A DNA stretch of 64,000 nt from Martinezella rhizogenes (GTDB lineage Bacteria; Pseudomonadota; Alphaproteobacteria; Rhizobiales; Rhizobiaceae): NCBI RefSeq assembly GCF_000799715.1, contig NZ_JUHG01000014.1:186001-250000 (forward strand). The letters run 5' to 3'. The notes beneath the pieces are model-generated. The model saw only the letters and a program-made list of their open reading frames with translations, made no database searches and was not told the origin of the DNA. Shown one piece after another: positions 1-8,507 of the stretch; position 1 is the stretch's first letter, and every line of letters begins with the position of its first letter. The position numbers and the translations under genes are program-made.

Positions 1-2100
1 GAATTCGGTGCGATCCGGCACGAAGTCGTCGACCAGGAAGGTCTGCGAGCCGATCGAGGAACCCTTCGGATCGGTATAGATATTCATCGTCCAGCTGCCG
101 CGCATCGCCGTCTGTTGCAGTGGCAGGTCGACATTATAGCCGCCGAGCTTGCCGCCGTCGGTGACAACGCGGCGATCCTCGACACCGTCGGGGCGCAGGA
201 AGACGAAGGTGAGTGGCAGGTTCTCTACCGCCACGGAGCTGATGTCACGCGCAAGTGCTGAGGCATGCACCGTCTCGCCGACGCGGTAGATGCCGCGTTC
301 CGTCCAGGCGGTGAGGTCGATCGCGCCCGGTGCCGTGCGGCCCGCGACGCCGCGGTCGGAAAGATCGAAGCCGGCGCGGGTCATGTCGAGAAAGACGTAG
401 TCCTGATCGCCGTTCTGGGCGGCAATGACGGCCGGCGTCATGCCCGCGGTGCCGCGCATCAGGCCGGCGCTGAAGATGGCGCGGCCATTCGCATCGGTCT
501 TGGCGGTGCCGAGGATTTCGTTGTTCTTGGCAAGCAGCTGCAGCTCGACGCCGACGGTCGGCTTGGCGCTGCCGAGCGAGCGGGTGAAGACGTTCAGCCC
601 GTCCGTGCCGGCATAGGTGGTGATGCCGATATCGGAAACCACGAACCATTGCGTCGCCTGCGAATCCCACTCCTGGCCGCTGCCGTTCGGTGCGACGGCG
701 GTGAGCACGTAGACGCCGGGCTTACGCTGCGGCAGGGCTTCGTCGACCGGGAAGCTGGTGACGACATCCTTGTTGAGGTTCTGCTGGATCTCGATAGAAC
801 CCTGCCAGACCAGTTCGCCGCTGGTGTCCTGGATGGTCTGGGCGCCATAGCCGCTCATCTGCGTCAGGAATTGAGAATTGTTCAGCAGTTGCGCGATGTT
901 GCGGTCGCCGATGCGGTAGAGCTTCAGATTGGCGGTGGTGGTGTTGACCGAAACGATCGGTATGCCGCGACGTGCGGTCGACGGCAGCACGAAATTGTCG
1001 CCGGTGAAGCGGATCGAAGCCGAGCGATCCTTGACGTAGACGTCGACATTGACCTGCGTGGCAAGATCCTCATCGACGGAGGAGGGCAGGCCGGGGCGCA
1101 GTGAAATCCTGTAGCGCTGGCCGAATTCGAGGCCCTCGACGCAAATCTGATTGTCCTTGGCGTCGACGCCCTTGGGCGCGGCACCATTGACGGTGACGAA
1201 AGGTGTGTAGTCGACGCCGCTCTTCACCAGCTTTTCTGAGAACTGCACGCAGGCGCGGGGCGAGGCATTGTCGTTATCCAGCGTGTTGCCGGAAACGCGG
1301 AAACCCTGGCGGGCGCGCAGATCGTCATAGGCGGCCTGGACTGCGGCGGAACTCGTGAGCGCGAGGCTCGCCTTGTAAGCGCTGAGCGCCTGGCGATAGT
1401 TCTGCGCATTTTTTAGCGACTCGGCCATGACGGCGAGCGCATCGGCGCGGCTCGAGGTCGTGCGGGAGAGCTGATAGCCATTGATGGCGGCGTAGGCAGC
1501 CTGTGTGGCGAGCGACGTGTCGTTGGTCGTCGTATTGGCGGCACGCGCCATCTCGACCCAGAGGTCGCCATTGTCTGGCGACAGCGACAATGCCCCCTGG
1601 AAAGCGTTCAACGCATTGTTGACATTGCCGGAGGTGATCTCGATGCGGCCGAGCGCGATCAAGCTCTCGACGCCCTGTCCCTTCAGGTTGGCGGCGAGCG
1701 TCAGCCGGCCTTTCGCATCGCTCGCGCTCTGGACGAAATCGTCGGAGAGGAAGGGAAGCGCGGGTGCCGCGCCGATATCCGGCTCGTTAGCGGCGGCCGT
1801 CTCGACGACCTTGCCGGCGATGGCGCCTGCCACTGTATTGAGCTGGTTGAAATCGGACTTCAGGAAGCACCACTTCACCTTTGGATTATAGGTGAAGGCC
1901 TTGCAGGATTTATCGCCGACGCAAGACGCCGAGCATTGGTCGAGCGTCACGTTCTGCTCGGTGCGCAGGTCGAAACCGTAGTAGTCGCCATCCTGCGTGG
2001 TGACCACTTGCCGCTTGGTGTCGGCAGCCCCCGCCGGCATCAAGGTGGTGAAAGTGGCGAGAAGAAAAGCGGAAAGCCCGATAAACGCGCGCATAGACAT
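1..2100 (-). CDS. Alpha-2-macroglobulin family protein with N-terminal PAN-like motif (C-terminus beyond window)
   Basis: The frame is open from an ATG at 2100 to the left edge, about 700 residues. ATG 2100 follows a GGGAGGA ribosome site; a second ATG lies at 2094. Residues 1-25 form a signal peptide ending around Ala-Gly-Ala-Ala with no lipobox Cys, so the product should be a soluble periplasmic protein rather than a YfhM-type lipoprotein. Cysteines 56, 60, 66 and 78 form a compact PAN/Apple-like disulfide motif. A helical repeat region follows (about 90-230), then beta-rich macroglobulin-type domains with typical motifs (for example a segment on escaping as 'ERGIYRVGETVH'). Bacterial members are thought to trap foreign proteases, usually beside a PbpC-type gene, which would lie further left. 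Whether the thioester is present cannot be seen. Confidence 0.85.
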   Translation of the reverse strand, partial: MSMRAFIGLSAFLLATFTTLMPAGAADTKRQVVTTQDGDYYGFDLRTEQNVTLDQCSASCVGDKSCKAFTYNPKVKWCFLKSDFNQLNTVAGAIAGKVVETAAANEPDIGAAPALPFLSDDFVQSASDAKGRLTLAANLKGQGVESLIALGRIEITSGNVNNALNAFQGALSLSPDNGDLWVEMARAANTTTNDTSLATQAAYAAINGYQLSRTTSSRADALAVMAESLKNAQNYRQALSAYKASLALTSSAAVQAAYDDLRARQGFRVSGNTLDNDNASPRACVQFSEKLVKSGVDYTPFVTVNGAAPKGVDAKDNQICVEGLEFGQRYRISLRPGLPSSVDEDLATQVNVDVYVKDRSASIRFTGDNFVLPSTARRGIPIVSVNTTTANLKLYRIGDRNIAQLLNNSQFLTQMSGYGAQTIQDTSGELVWQGSIEIQQNLNKDVVTSFPVDEALPQRKPGVYVLTAVAPNGSGQEWDSQATQWFVVSDIGITTYAGTDGLNVFTRSLGSAKPTVGVELQLLAKNNEILGTAKTDANGRAIFSAGLMRGTAGMTPAVIAAQNGDQDYVFLDMTRAGFDLSDRGVAGRTAPGAIDLTAWTERGIYRVGETVHASALARDISSVAVENLPLTFVFLRPDGVEDRRVVTDGGKLGGYNVDLPLQQTAMRGSWTMNIYTDPKGSSIGSQTFLVDDFVPDRTEF

Positions 2101-2374
2101 AAGTCCTCCCAACGCTGCCCGTTTTGATTGGCCGCACCATAAAATTTCGGGGTGGATTGTCAATCGAGAGTCGAGAAGTGAATGCGCGATTTACGACTAT
2201 GACGATCTGTTTGGTGGGAATCTTGAGGGCGGCGAAATCGCTGTTTAGATCGTACTTTCCAACATTCCGATCCTAACCGCTTGCCTCGTACGGCCGTCGA
2301 TGAAGCGAAAAAGAAAAAGACACCAGCCTGCAAGCCGATGCCTTTGTTGCGCCTATCGATTCCTCGACAAAGGC
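2101..2374. other. Intergenic region upstream of the macroglobulin-like gene
   Basis: No gene is supported. It should hold the promoter of the leftward macroglobulin-like gene. Next to the stop of the reductase gene at 2375 there is an inverted repeat, GCCTTTGT (2340-2347) with ACAAAGGC (2367-2374). It could form a hairpin after that gene, although no T tract follows directly. Confidence 0.4.
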
Positions 2375-3376
2375 TCAGATATTCGTCATCGCCAGCGAGG
2401 CCTCGGTGTATCGTTTGCCGGCTATCTGTTCGAGCGGCATGATATCGCTCAGCGCCTCAACTTCGCCAGCCGAAAGCGTGATATCGGCGGCGGCCGCGTT
2501 CTGTTCGAGATGGTGCAGCTTGCGGGCGCCGGGGATTGGCACGATGTCGTCGCCCTGATGCAGGACCCAGACGAGCGCCAGCTGTGCTGCCGTCACGCCC
2601 TTGTCCTTGGCGAGGGATTCGAGCTTGGCGACGAGGGCGGCGTTGGCGTCGAAGTTCTCGCCCTGGAAACGCGGCAGGTTGCGGCGGAAATCGTCTGCTG
2701 AGAGATCGTCCACCTTGCCGATCGCACCGGTCAGGAAGCCACGGCCAAGCGGGCTATAGGGCACGAAGCCGATGCCGAGTTCGCGGCAGACGGCGAGCAC
2801 CTCTTCTTCCGGGTCGCGGCTCCAGAGTGAATATTCGCTCTGCACGGCGGCGATCGGGTGGACCGCATGGGCGCGGCGGATGGTGGCGGCGCCGGCTTCG
2901 GAAAGGCCGAGCGCGCGCACCTTGCCCTCTTTCACCAGGTCTGTCATGGCGCCGACCGTGTCCTCGATCGGGACGTTCGGATCGACGCGGTGCTGGTAGA
3001 ACAGGTCGATAACGTCAGTGCCGAGCCGTTTCAGCGAGGCCTCGGCCACCTCCTTCACATGTTTCGGCCGGCTGTCGACGCCGATCATCGATGCCAGGCC
3101 AGACTTGGTCGGATCGAGCTTGAAGCCAAATTTGGTGGCGATGACGACACGGTCGCGGACGGATTTCAGTGCCTGTCCCAGCAGGACCTCATTGTGGAAG
3201 GGACCGTAGGTCTCGGCGGTATCGAAGAAGGTGACGCCGAGATCGACGGCATGATGCAGCGTCTTCACCGATTCATTCTCGTCGGAAGCACCATAAGCGA
3301 AGCTCATGCCCATGCAGCCGAGGCCAACGGCGGAAACGGTGAGATCCTTGCCAAGCTTGCGGGTTTTCATTGTCAT
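2375..3376 (-). CDS. Aldo/keto reductase
   Basis: NAD(P)H-dependent reductase of aldehydes and ketones with the TIM-barrel AKR fold, 333 residues and full length. The catalytic tetrad is recognisable: Asp and Tyr in FDTAETYG, Lys in IATKFG, His in FYQHRVD. The cofactor end VPIPGARK is also present. ATG 3376 has an AGAGG site; ATG 3370 is an alternative. It is divergent from the LysR gene at 3508, which probably regulates it. The physiological substrate cannot be read from sequence. Confidence 0.93.
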   Translation of the reverse strand: MTMKTRKLGKDLTVSAVGLGCMGMSFAYGASDENESVKTLHHAVDLGVTFFDTAETYGPFHNEVLLGQALKSVRDRVVIATKFGFKLDPTKSGLASMIGVDSRPKHVKEVAEASLKRLGTDVIDLFYQHRVDPNVPIEDTVGAMTDLVKEGKVRALGLSEAGAATIRRAHAVHPIAAVQSEYSLWSRDPEEEVLAVCRELGIGFVPYSPLGRGFLTGAIGKVDDLSADDFRRNLPRFQGENFDANAALVAKLESLAKDKGVTAAQLALVWVLHQGDDIVPIPGARKLHHLEQNAAAADITLSAGEVEALSDIMPLEQIAGKRYTEASLAMTNI

Positions 3377-3453
3377 ATTCCTCTTGGGCTTTGTTGCGAT
3401 CGGGACCGACCAGGCTGGCCGTTCGTGTTGACGAGAGGAAGGTAGGCTTCTCG

Positions 3454-3481
3454 ATAATGAATGAAAATCCGTGCAAATTAT
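3454..3481. promoter_or_regulatory. Possible LysR-type operator between aldo/keto reductase and lysR
   Basis: The AT-rich dyad ATAAT-N18-ATTAT lies in the 131-bp divergent promoter region, just upstream of the regulator. LysR proteins usually bind such interrupted dyads in the shared intergenic region of themselves and their target. This is a weak motif by itself and is supported mainly by position. Confidence 0.35.
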
Positions 3482-3507
3482 AACGGGCTGTTCTATTATT
3501 TAGATCA

Positions 3508-4401
3508 ATGAACAGAACCCAGCTTTCTCAACTGGCGGTTCTCGCCGCTGTCGCCGCCCACCGCAGCTTCCGTGCCGCCGGCAAGGAACTGTCGATCGCG
3601 CCCTCCGCCGTCAGTCATGCCATCTCCAGCCTGGAAGAAAGCCTTGGCGTGCGGCTGCTTGCCCGCACCACTCGCAGTGTCCTGCCGACCGAGGAGGGCC
3701 GGACGCTGCTGGAGCGACTGGCGCCGGCTCTGGAGCAAATTGATATCGCGCTGGAGGATACGCTGGCCATGCGCGGCCGCCCGGCGGGCAATTTGCGCAT
3801 CACCGCCCCGCGCTTCGCCTCCGATCTGCTGATGGCGCCGCGGCTCGGCGATTTCCTCAATACCTATCCCGACATCACGCTGGAGATCGCCAACGAGGAT
3901 GGTTTCAGCGATATCGTCAGGGAAGGCTTCGATGCCGGCATCCGGCTGGAGGAGAGCGTGGAAGCGGATATGATCGCAGTGAAGGTGTCGCCGGACATCC
4001 GCACGGTCATCGCCGGCTCCCCAGCCTATTTCGAGAACAATCCGAAGCCGCTGCACCCTCGCGATCTCGTCCATCACCGCTGCATCAAGCGGCGTTTTAC
4101 CGATGGTTCGATCTATCGCTGGGAGTTCGAGAAGGACGGCCGTGAGCTGATCGTCGCCGTCGACGGCCCCTTGATCGTCATCGAGGACCGGCTCGCGGTT
4201 CTGGCGGCGCTGAATGGCGCCGGCCTCTCCTATTTCTTCGACATAAGGGTGGCGCAGGAGCTGGCCGAGGGCCGCCTGATCCGTGTGCTCGAGGACTGGT
4301 GTCCGCCCTATTCCGGCTTCTGCATCTATTATCCCAGCCGACGCCAGATGCGCCCGGCGCTGAGAGCCTTCATCGATTTCTTCAAATATGCCGGGCCATG
4401 A
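3508..4401 (+). CDS. LysR family transcriptional regulator
   Basis: 297 residues, standard LysR length. The N-terminal winged helix-turn-helix (about 5-63) contains the typical 'AISSLEESLGVRLLARTTRSVLPTEEG' type recognition segment; the effector-binding periplasmic-protein-like domain occupies about 90-295. It is divergent from the aldo/keto reductase at 2375-3376, the usual arrangement for a LysR protein and its target. An 8-bp hairpin (4406-4427) follows the stop. Confidence 0.93.
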   Translation: MNRTQLSQLAVLAAVAAHRSFRAAGKELSIAPSAVSHAISSLEESLGVRLLARTTRSVLPTEEGRTLLERLAPALEQIDIALEDTLAMRGRPAGNLRITAPRFASDLLMAPRLGDFLNTYPDITLEIANEDGFSDIVREGFDAGIRLEESVEADMIAVKVSPDIRTVIAGSPAYFENNPKPLHPRDLVHHRCIKRRFTDGSIYRWEFEKDGRELIVAVDGPLIVIEDRLAVLAALNGAGLSYFFDIRVAQELAEGRLIRVLEDWCPPYSGFCIYYPSRRQMRPALRAFIDFFKYAGP

Positions 4402-4501
4402 GGTGAGCAGCGGGAAAATCCGCTGCTGACGGAATCGGGTGGCGGTTCGCGGTAAAAATCTCTGAACTGGCCGTATGAGCCGAGGACAAGGATTTCAGAC
4501 G

Positions 4502-5119
4502 ATGAAAAAGCCGGGATCGATGAAGGGCTTGGAGGAATTGGGCCGCGCCAGGCTATCGAAGAATTTCTTCTTTCGCGATTTCCTGCATTCGGAGATCGCC
4601 GATTTCTACCGCATTCCCAATATCCCCGACGATCCCGATCTGGCGATAGAGAGCGGCACTCGGCTCTGCGAAGAACTGCTGGAGCCGCTGGAAGCCACTT
4701 TCGGCCGGCTGCATATCCGCTCTGGCTATCGTGCACCTGATGTCAACGCCTTCGGCAACCGGAATGGGCTGAATTGCTCGACCAATCCTCACACCGCCGC
4801 GCATCACATCTGGGACATGCGCGATCTGGACGGCTGCATGGGCGCTGCCGTCTGTATCGTCGTGCCGTGGCTGATCGATCATTGTCGCGAGGAGGGCGAT
4901 TGGCAAAAGCTGGCATGGTGGATCCACGATCACCTGCCCTACGCCTCGCTCTGCTTCTTCCCGAAATTATGGGCCTTCAACATCCAGTGGCATGAGCGGC
5001 CGATGCGGACCATCCAGAGCTATGTCAGCCCGCGCGGCATGCTGACCAAGAGGGGCATGGCGAACTGGGATGGCGATCATTCGGCTCTCTACGAAGGGCT
5101 GCCAAAGCTTAGAATTTGA
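4502..5119 (+). CDS. Peptidase M15-like (D-Ala-D-Ala carboxypeptidase fold) protein
   Basis: 205 residues from the ATG at 4502, chosen because AAGGA lies 9 bases upstream; an in-frame ATG at 4475 has no ribosome site. Residues 18-80 resemble the Peptidase_M15_3 N-terminus: a 'FxxxDFLHSE' start, a 'LCEELLEPL' helix and the 'SGYRAPDVN' motif (Ser74, Arg77). His101-x6-Asp108 has the spacing of the first two zinc ligands in this family, and Trp163-His164 could supply the third. There is no signal peptide, which is odd for a peptidoglycan enzyme; a phage-like or cytoplasmic role is possible. The 3' end overlaps the convergent acetyltransferase gene by 11 bp. The family assignment is my inference from motifs. 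Confidence 0.6.
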   Translation: MKKPGSMKGLEELGRARLSKNFFFRDFLHSEIADFYRIPNIPDDPDLAIESGTRLCEELLEPLEATFGRLHIRSGYRAPDVNAFGNRNGLNCSTNPHTAAHHIWDMRDLDGCMGAAVCIVVPWLIDHCREEGDWQKLAWWIHDHLPYASLCFFPKLWAFNIQWHERPMRTIQSYVSPRGMLTKRGMANWDGDHSALYEGLPKLRI

Positions 5120-5552
5120 TGCGGTAACGAATGAGCCCATCGCTCTTGATGTAGCTGTCATAGAGCTTGCGGGCCGTGGCGTTGTCCTCTTCGGTGTGCC
5201 AATAGAGTCGCGCCCAGCCATTCCCCTTGCAAAGCGAAACGAGATCATCGAGCAGTGCCCGGCCGACACCCTGGCCTCGCACGCTTTCGTCGACGAACAG
5301 GTCTTCCAGATAGCATTCCGGCTCCCTGAGCCAGGTGCTCTCATGCGTCAGGCAAAGCGCGAAGCCCTTGACCTCACCATCGACCTCGGCAACGCGCATG
5401 AACATGGCGGACGCCGGATCGAATATCCGGCGCCATGTCATGTCGGTGATATCGGGCGCGAGGTCGACCCTGTAGAAGGCGAGATATCCGGCCCAGAGCT
5501 TGCGCCATCGGGTTTCGTCTTCAGGTCTGGCATCGCGCACGACTACGGTCAT
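5109..5552 (-). CDS. GNAT family N-acetyltransferase
   Basis: 147 residues, a single GNAT domain that transfers acetyl from acetyl-CoA to an amine. The acceptor-side N-terminus reads 'RDARPEDETRWRKLW'. The pyrophosphate-binding motif A is VRGQGVGRALL (about 91-101), preceded by the strand LEDLFVDE; motif B includes ARKLYDSY. The substrate is unknown. It sits immediately downstream of the reductase gene on the same strand (15-bp gap), so the two may be cotranscribed. Confidence 0.92.
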   Translation of the reverse strand: MTVVVRDARPEDETRWRKLWAGYLAFYRVDLAPDITDMTWRRIFDPASAMFMRVAEVDGEVKGFALCLTHESTWLREPECYLEDLFVDESVRGQGVGRALLDDLVSLCKGNGWARLYWHTEEDNATARKLYDSYIKSDGLIRYRIKF

Positions 5553-5566
5553 TGGTTCGTCCTTGC

Positions 5567-6517
5567 CTATTCGCCGGCCTTGTCGAGCAGGGCCACGGCC
5601 TCGTCGGAAAGCTTGAGCTTCGCCGAATTGATCAGCGCGTCAAGCTGGCCAAGGCTGGTGGCGCTGGCGATCGGGGCGGTGACGCCACGCTTGCGCAGGA
5701 GCCATGCGAGCGCGATTTCGGCCGGCTTGCCGCCGGTTTCGGCGGAAACCTTGTCGAGGGCTGCGAGAATGCGCAGGCCCTTGTCGTCGAGATAGGCCGC
5801 CACCCGGTTTTCGCGCGCCCGTCCCTCGGTATCGGCCTTGCTGCGGTATTTGCCGGTGAGGAAGCCGGCGGCGAGGCTGAAATAGGTGATGACGCCGATG
5901 TCTTGCCTGACGCAGAGATCGGCCAGCGGCCCTTCGAAGCTGTCGCGCGTGTAGAGGTTATATTCCGGCTGCAGCACGTCATAGCGTGGCAGACCTGCCT
6001 TGGCGGCGGCGTCGAGCGATGCCTGCAACTGCTCGGCATTGAGGTTGGAGCAGCCGACATGGCGGATCTTGCCCTGTTCCTTCAGCTTGGCATAGGCGCC
6101 AAGCGATTCTTCATGCGGCGTTTCCGGGTCAGGCCAGTGCGACAGATAGAGGTCGATATGGTCGGTCTGCAACCGCTTCAGCGACGCCTCGACCGCCTGG
6201 ACGATATAATCCGCCTTCAGGCCCTTCTTGCCCGGCCCCATCTCCGAGCCGACCTTGGTAATGATGATGGCCTTGTCGCGGGCAACGCGGCCCTGCTTCA
6301 GCCACTTGCCGATGATCTCCTCGGAATCGCCGCCCTTGTTGCCTGGAACCCAGCTCGAATAGACATCGGCCGTGTCGATCGTGTTGAAACCGGCGTCGAA
6401 GAAGGCGTCGAGCAGGGCATGGGAGGTTTTCTCATCGGCCGTCCAGCCGAAGACATTGCCGCCGAAAACGATGGGGGCGACCAAAAGATCGGTTCGTCCA
6501 AGCTTGCGCAGGCCCAT
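5567..6517 (-). CDS. Aldo/keto reductase
   Basis: 316 residues from the ATG at 6517 (GGAG 8 bases upstream); a longer in-frame start at 6535 has no ribosome site. The AKR catalytic residues are visible: TIDTADVYSSW (Asp, Tyr), IITKVGSEMG (Lys), LYLSHWPDP (His). It is unrelated in detail to the reductase at 2375 and closer to the YajO/Tas type. It probably forms an operon with the downstream acetyltransferase. Confidence 0.93.
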   Translation of the reverse strand: MGLRKLGRTDLLVAPIVFGGNVFGWTADEKTSHALLDAFFDAGFNTIDTADVYSSWVPGNKGGDSEEIIGKWLKQGRVARDKAIIITKVGSEMGPGKKGLKADYIVQAVEASLKRLQTDHIDLYLSHWPDPETPHEESLGAYAKLKEQGKIRHVGCSNLNAEQLQASLDAAAKAGLPRYDVLQPEYNLYTRDSFEGPLADLCVRQDIGVITYFSLAAGFLTGKYRSKADTEGRARENRVAAYLDDKGLRILAALDKVSAETGGKPAEIALAWLLRKRGVTAPIASATSLGQLDALINSAKLKLSDEAVALLDKAGE

Positions 6518-6622
6518 GATACATCTCCAAATCACTTGAGCGGGAAGCCGGCGTCAGAGGCGCCAGCGGGAAGGACAAGGCAGGCTACCGCCACGGCCAG
6601 CGAAATTCCACTAACGATTTCT

Positions 6623-7621
6623 TTATTCGACGCCGGATCGCCGGTAGTGGCTGGGCGGCAATTCGTTGTATTTCGACCAGACGCGTCGCATGTGCCGCGG
6701 CGAGGCGAAGCCGGATTTTTCCGCCACGCGCTCCATGTCCATCCGCGAATTGGTGAGCACGTCGCGGGCAAGGGTGACGCGCATCAGATTGACATAGGCG
6801 GTCACCGATAGGCCGGCATGTTCCTGAAACAGCCGGGAAATATGCCGCGCGCTCATTGCGCCGATGCCGGCAAGTTCGGATAGCGACCAATTATAGGCGG
6901 GGTCCGCCATGATTGCATCCTGCACGCGATGGATGGCGGGATGGACATGGTTGCGGCCGCTGAGCCAGGGCGAAAGCTGCGGATCGGCGCCGGTGCGGCG
7001 CATGTAGACGACCATATGGCGGGCGATCGTCAGCGCTGTCATCGGTGAAGTGAGTTTCGAGGCGATATGCAGCATCAGGTCCGTGCCGGTGGAAATGCCG
7101 GCGCTGGAATAGCGCTCGCGATCCTCGACATAGAGCCGGTTGTCTAGAACCCGCGCGGTCGGGGCATATTGCCGGACTTCTTCGATGCAGGCCGCATGCG
7201 TCGTACAGGCATGGCCCTCGAGAAGGCCGGCGCGGGCGGCGAGCACAGCGCCGGAGCAGATGGTAACGAGGGTGATGCCGGGGCGTATGGCCGTCTTCAG
7301 CCATGCGGCGAGGGTCGAGAGCTCCGGCTCGACATCATCCGCGTCCAGTGGCGCCGTGACGCTGCCGGAGACGACGACATAGGCGCCGTCGGGAATGCGA
7401 TCCGGCAGCGGCGACAGTTCGGCAAGCGTCAGTCCGACCGATGTCGTCTGCGTCGGCCGAGTGGCGATAAAGCGATAGTCGAACAGGACATCCTCCTGTT
7501 CGACATTGGCGCGGCGCAGAACCTCCATCGGCCCGGCGACATCCATCAGCAGCGTGTAGGGCGGCAGGACGACATAGACCGGAATGATGCGACGATGGAG
7601 GTGTCTGTCGCCTTGGTTCAT
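6623..7621 (-). CDS. GlxA family (DJ-1/PfpI plus AraC HTH) transcriptional regulator
   Basis: 332 residues. Residues about 12-185 form a DJ-1/PfpI-like domain with the nucleophile-elbow segment ITLVTICSGAVLAARAG; residues about 225-325 carry the two helix-turn-helix units of AraC regulators ('SLSELAGIGAMSARHISRLFQ' and 'DMERVAEKSGFASPRHMRR'). The start overlaps the stop of the upstream hydrolase gene by 4 bp (ATGA), so the two are translationally coupled and the regulator is likely to control its own operon. Confidence 0.93.
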   Translation of the reverse strand: MNQGDRHLHRRIIPVYVVLPPYTLLMDVAGPMEVLRRANVEQEDVLFDYRFIATRPTQTTSVGLTLAELSPLPDRIPDGAYVVVSGSVTAPLDADDVEPELSTLAAWLKTAIRPGITLVTICSGAVLAARAGLLEGHACTTHAACIEEVRQYAPTARVLDNRLYVEDRERYSSAGISTGTDLMLHIASKLTSPMTALTIARHMVVYMRRTGADPQLSPWLSGRNHVHPAIHRVQDAIMADPAYNWSLSELAGIGAMSARHISRLFQEHAGLSVTAYVNLMRVTLARDVLTNSRMDMERVAEKSGFASPRHMRRVWSKYNELPPSHYRRSGVE

Positions 7622-8190
7622 GCAGCACTCCTGAGCGCCGTCGAGGCAAGCGCGTCTTCGACCGTCGCGATGCGGGCGAAGCGGTCGGCCAAAACCAGCT
7701 CTGTTCGCTTCTTGATGTCCTCGACGCTGAAAACCGTGCCCGACGCATGCGTCATCGGGAAGGTCAGTGTCGCCTCGGTGACGTAATCGACGTCATAGCC
7801 GAGATCGGAGGCATGGCGCGTCGTCGTCTCGCAGCATTGCTCGGTGCGGATGCCGGAAACGATCAGCTTGCGGATGCCGTTTTCCACCAGCCAGACATCG
7901 AGGCCGGAGCCGACGAGCGCGGAATGGCGGTGCTTGTGGAAGATGGCGTCGGCCTTGAGCGTGATTTCCTCAAGCTTGCGGACATAGCCGCTCTTCAGGC
8001 TGAAATGTTCGTCGCCATCGCCTTCGACATGGAAGATCTGCACGACGGGAATGCCGCGCGCCTTCGCCCCGTCGATCAGCACCTGCAGGCGGTTGGTAAA
8101 AGCGGGCAGGTCGTCCGTTTGCCAATAGGGACGCTGGCGAAAGGATTCCTGGACATCGATAACCAGCAGGGCGGTGTCGGTATGGGACAT
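7618..8190 (-). CDS. Isochorismatase family cysteine hydrolase
   Basis: 190 residues from the ATG at 8190, which has GGAG upstream; a longer in-frame ATG at 8235 lacks one. Family motifs are present: Asp in ALLVIDVQ, a Lys in the FHKHRHSAL segment, and the nucleophilic Cys in SGIRTEQCCETT, together with the DASDLGYDV-like region that follows. Members hydrolyse isochorismate, nicotinamide or related amides; the substrate here is unknown. It is the first gene of a two-gene operon with the GlxA-type regulator. Confidence 0.9.
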   Translation of the reverse strand: MSHTDTALLVIDVQESFRQRPYWQTDDLPAFTNRLQVLIDGAKARGIPVVQIFHVEGDGDEHFSLKSGYVRKLEEITLKADAIFHKHRHSALVGSGLDVWLVENGIRKLIVSGIRTEQCCETTTRHASDLGYDVDYVTEATLTFPMTHASGTVFSVEDIKKRTELVLADRFARIATVEDALASTALRSAA

Positions 8191-8507
8191 TTTTGTATCT
8201 CCTGTGTTTGAAGGATAACCGAGATTAAACGCCAATAGATAGCCATGAAAGCCAAGCGCGGGACAAAATTAGGACAAATCCGGCCATTTATGCCTTCAGA
8301 CTTTTCGAATGTTTTTGGTGTTGCGCCGCGCCAGGCCGTTGCACCACCCGTAACGGCCGAATAAGGTCTGCCCCGGTTTCATCCGAGCGGTAACGGCTCT
8401 CTCGTTTCGCTCCGTCCAATAATGTCATGAGGATCCTAGCCGAAAGCCGCGTCGCGTTTGACGCCCTGCGGACCGTCGCTTCGGGATCATGTTCCAGGAG
8501 GAAAATC
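8191..8507. other. Divergent intergenic region, hydrolase/regulator operon versus Gfo/Idh/MocA gene
   Basis: 317 bp with no convincing gene. Near the hydrolase start (about 8263-8285) the sequence carries a tandem GGACAAAATTA / GGACAAATCCG pair, a plausible regulator site for the GlxA-type protein. Two CGGTAACGG-like words occur at about 8348-8356 and 8388-8396. Function is unproven. Confidence 0.35.

Noticed and set aside
5552..6811. 419-codon open frame on the plus strand
   Set aside because: Antisense to the aldo/keto reductase and the end of the GlxA-type regulator; no domain is recognisable.
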